A DNA stretch of 64,000 nucleotides from Moringa oleifera (Eukaryota > Streptophyta > Magnoliopsida > Brassicales > Moringaceae). The position numbers and the translations under genes are program-made. The stretch lies in contig JAJFZO010000747.1 of assembly GCA_021397835.1 (NCBI GenBank), positions 1,118,501-1,182,500 on the forward strand, read 5' to 3'. Below the pieces are notes generated by a model, which had not been told where the DNA came from, did not search any database, and saw nothing but the letters and a program-made list of their open reading frames with translations. Of the stretch, positions 61,221-64,000 are shown in pieces. Every line of letters starts with the position of its first letter. The stretch's first letter is position 1.

Positions 61221-64000
61221 TCAATCGTTATATACCTCCCCTACAAAAACTTTCTTCACCTGTCAATGAGATAACAAAGAAGGATGAGTGTTTCAACAAC
61301 AGGTCATAAGCAGGATTGTCCAGAATCGACAGTAAACAGATTGAGGCAAAGAGAATATGCCTCAGCAAGATCAAATGCAGGTAAACTGCAAGAAACTACA
61401 GCTTTTGATATTTACAGAAGAGATAAGAAAATGGCTAATGAGAAGAACCCGATTTGTGAATCTTACCTGTTCAAGAGTCAGAAACATAACCATGTTCCAG
61501 GTTCCCAGCCGGCTAAAATTTGGAAGAAACCCCTTATAAAAGGCAAAAAATCCCTGCAATTGATTTAGCTGCCATAAGTTACTACCCATCTGCTCATGCT
61601 AATGGCTTTCCCATGAAAAATTTCTTATCCAAATACCATAGAAAATTATATAATCACATCATGTTTGATGTGCTTTTTCTCCTTTTCAATAGAACAGACT
61701 TGGATACTTGAGCTATACGTCATAATAAAGCACATTAAATAGAGCAGAAAAAGACTGATCATCACGGAAAAAACATGCAAGATCTACAAGTGTCCATGTC
61801 TCAATTTTAAACTACCACTAGCATGAAGATTACAGGCTCTCGGTGCAGCATGGTAAGAAATCTAGCAATGGAGTCTAGATTGAAAGACAAAAAATACATG
61901 TACCTCGTTCTTCAAAGTCTTGATGAAACAATCAATGGTGTTTTTGTAGGCAGAATCTCCCATCATTCTAGATTTCACCTGAAATATAACAGAAAGGGCA
62001 TCCAAGGCAATATTCAGTGATCACCTCATTCATCAGGAAAAAAAAAAAATGCTTCACATCATATGATATACTTTCACAAAACATCTTCTAGTATCAAGGC
62101 CTTACATCATAAGAGCACTTTTGTCATAGGTACAGAGAAGGGAAAAAGAATAAAAAACGACTGTGAATATCTAAGGCTGCTCATGTTATTGCTTTACCAA
62201 AGATCCAATTTTGTTTCATTGTTTTGTGATGGTTTCATAACTTTCAAACCACTGCTTACTAATACACTTTAGTTTTGGCCAATTTACCATTCTTCAAAAA
62301 ATTAGGGATCCAAGATATAAATGATACTTATGAGAAAGAATAATAATTCAGAGCTACCTAATTATGTTTCTTTTTTCCTTCATTATTGTGAAAGTAAAGG
62401 GAAGAGCAGAACAAATACCAACCACATCTATGGGAGAACCAATACAGACAGCAAAGAAACCTGCACCCAGACCAGCTAGGAGATGAGTTAGAGCATTGTC
62501 CATAAACCCTGGAATTTGCAAAATTGTCTGCACAAGTATAAAGATATTAGGACTTCATACCATGAACTACTAGCTATAACAACTTCCAAATTATAACACG
62601 CAAGAGTCCAACCAAAGAAACTTACTTGTTTTACTTGATCATAACTGGCAAGCTCAGCAGCATTTATGATAGCATTTCTTGCTATATTTGGCCCAAGTCC
62701 TGTCCACAGAGCCCCTATTCCTTCCTATGCTTGAAATAAGTTAATCAGTTAAACTATAAACAAGAGAAATCATATTAAGTACATAAAAGAAAACCAACCT
62801 GCCTTGCTATGGTGAAATAAGCATCCAAAGCCCCATAGTAACGCCTAGGCAGCCCAGCTGGCAGTTTTCCCTCAGCTTGAAGTCGCACTTTAACAAGATC
62901 AGTTGGATTAGCTACTGCAATTGCGATAGCCCCTGTTTGAAGTGAGGGTTTCCCATGTGAGAAATTGATGCAGATTATATCATTAATGACAAAAAGCAAT
63001 GAAATTATTGTAATTAGGACAATGTAGCAGAAAATTAAGATTTTAAAGTAAAGATCAACAAGATTTTGGAGCAGCAAGGAACTCAGAAAATGTACTTACC
63101 AGTCAACAAAGCTGCGAGTATCTTTTGGTATAAAGGAATGTCTCCAATAAAATCACCACCAACAAGAAATGTTTTAACCTGTTCACATGCAAGTTATGCA
63201 TTCAAGTCAATCTTACAATGAAGAAAGCATAAAAAATTAGTCACATACATGGAATGGGAATAAATGAGACTCACAGGGTCGTATAACCCAATCCTTAAGC
63301 CTCCATAAATGCATTGGCGATGTAATCCTGCAACTATACCTTTCCAAAGGGCAGCTAAACCTTCTTCTCTTGCAATAGTAGCCACAGTACCCAGCAAGCC
63401 CCTATATTTAGGTGTACTCCCTCCATCCCCTGTACTTGTTTTCCTTTGGAGCTGAAGCCTCACTTTTGCTGTGTCCAGAGGAATGGTGCAGAACTGCAAA
63501 AGCAAAGACCGACAACAAGTAAAAGATCTTAATAGCTTCAGTATGCATTACAATGCAAGCCTGCAACTGGAATATGCTAAACGACAACAGAACTACGAAC
63601 AAGAATTGATTTCATACGACAGAGGAATATACCCCAAAACATCGGAACTGGAAACTTCAATCAAATCCCAAGTTTTATTGAGGGATAATATGAAAGACAA
63701 CAAACAGCAAAATTCAATAATTCTTCTCCACGCAAAATCCAATTATGCATTTTAAATTTTTCGATATACCATCAACAACCCAGATGCTAAGAGCTCCTGT
63801 CTGCTCAAATATCATCACTTTCTCCAAAGCAAATTGGCAAAACGCATCTTAAAACTGACAAACATTTGTACGAGTAGATAAAGTGATAGACAGGCGTCTG
63901 AGCAAACAAGTAGATAAACACATACGCGTGCAGATCGTTGATACCTCAGCGAAACAAGCAGCGAAAGCACTGCAAATGAAGGTCTCGAGAAACGAAATCT
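61221..64000 (-). CDS. UCP1: Mitochondrial uncoupling protein (plant UCP1/PUMP), 5' end outside window
   Basis: Inner-membrane carrier of the SLC25 family. Plant UCP1 dissipates proton gradient and exchanges dicarboxylates and amino acids such as aspartate/glutamate. Nine minus-strand exons visible: 64000-63945, 63493-63275, 63178-63100, 62932-62799, 62724-62626, 62527-62423, 61978-61904, 61553-61467, 61259-61221. They cover ~297 aa with all phases closing; only about ten N-terminal residues are missing. The three carrier repeats each show the signature: [20 protein letters not shown] and [49 protein letters not shown] and [15 protein letters not shown] are also present. The C-terminus [12 protein letters not shown] is encoded by a separate 39-bp exon. 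No defect seen. Confidence 0.96.

Overview
The window is nuclear DNA from a eudicot plant. Genes are split by many short GT-AG introns, intergenic DNA is very AT-rich, and the proteins are plant-specific or plant-type: cytosolic alpha-glucan phosphorylase, SR45a, a MAC5-type CCCH/RRM protein, SKI2 helicase, GIL1-type DUF641 protein and a plant uncoupling protein. A woody rosid is my guess, but the sequence alone does not fix the species. I rebuilt exon chains by hand and checked that reading phase closes across every intron. For the recognised genes the chains give full-length proteins.

Layout. 27-3057 (+): calmodulin-binding receptor-like cytoplasmic kinase. 4384-11654 (+): cytosolic (H-type) alpha-glucan phosphorylase, 15 exons, 843 aa. 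12642-14590 (-): SR45a/Tra2-like splicing factor. 17319-20707 (-): MAC5/ECM2-like CCCH zinc-finger RRM protein. 23470-34354 (+): SKI2 RNA helicase, 23 exons, 1347 aa. 34880-52733: an approximately 8.9 kb segment present twice in tandem. Each copy has a small LisH/LUFS (LEUNIG N-terminus-like) gene on the plus strand and a tRNA-Gly(UCC). The right-hand copy also holds the last three exons of a small four-exon gene (51846-52963, minus strand), of which only one relic exon survives in the left copy. 53-58 kb is gene-poor. 59015-60535 (+): GIL1-like DUF641 protein. 61221-64000 (-): mitochondrial uncoupling protein, cut by the window end.

Working links. The kinase, phosphorylase, helicase and uncoupling protein are housekeeping or signalling genes with no operon-like connection. 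SR45a and the MAC5-like protein both act in pre-mRNA splicing, and SKI2 drives cytoplasmic 3'-5' mRNA decay, so three adjacent genes act on RNA. From memory of Arabidopsis, SR45a/MAC5A are neighbours on chromosome 1 and SKI2/PHS2 are neighbours on chromosome 3. The four-gene run here would then be the unfractionated ancestral order.

The most unusual part is the tandem LUFS-only gene pair. The proteins have a LisH/LUFS start and then a new repeat of about 24 residues instead of the Gln-rich and WD40 parts of LEUNIG. The left gene has a nested 1,293-bp duplication of its last two exons. The right gene has three successive versions of its LUFS/repeat exon, all with the same acceptor phase, which looks like a mutually exclusive exon array. 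Other odd items are a 67-bp duplication that breaks or is spliced from the SR45a C-terminus, a duplicated splice acceptor in the phosphorylase gene, and a frame-neutral retained-intron candidate in the GIL1-like gene.
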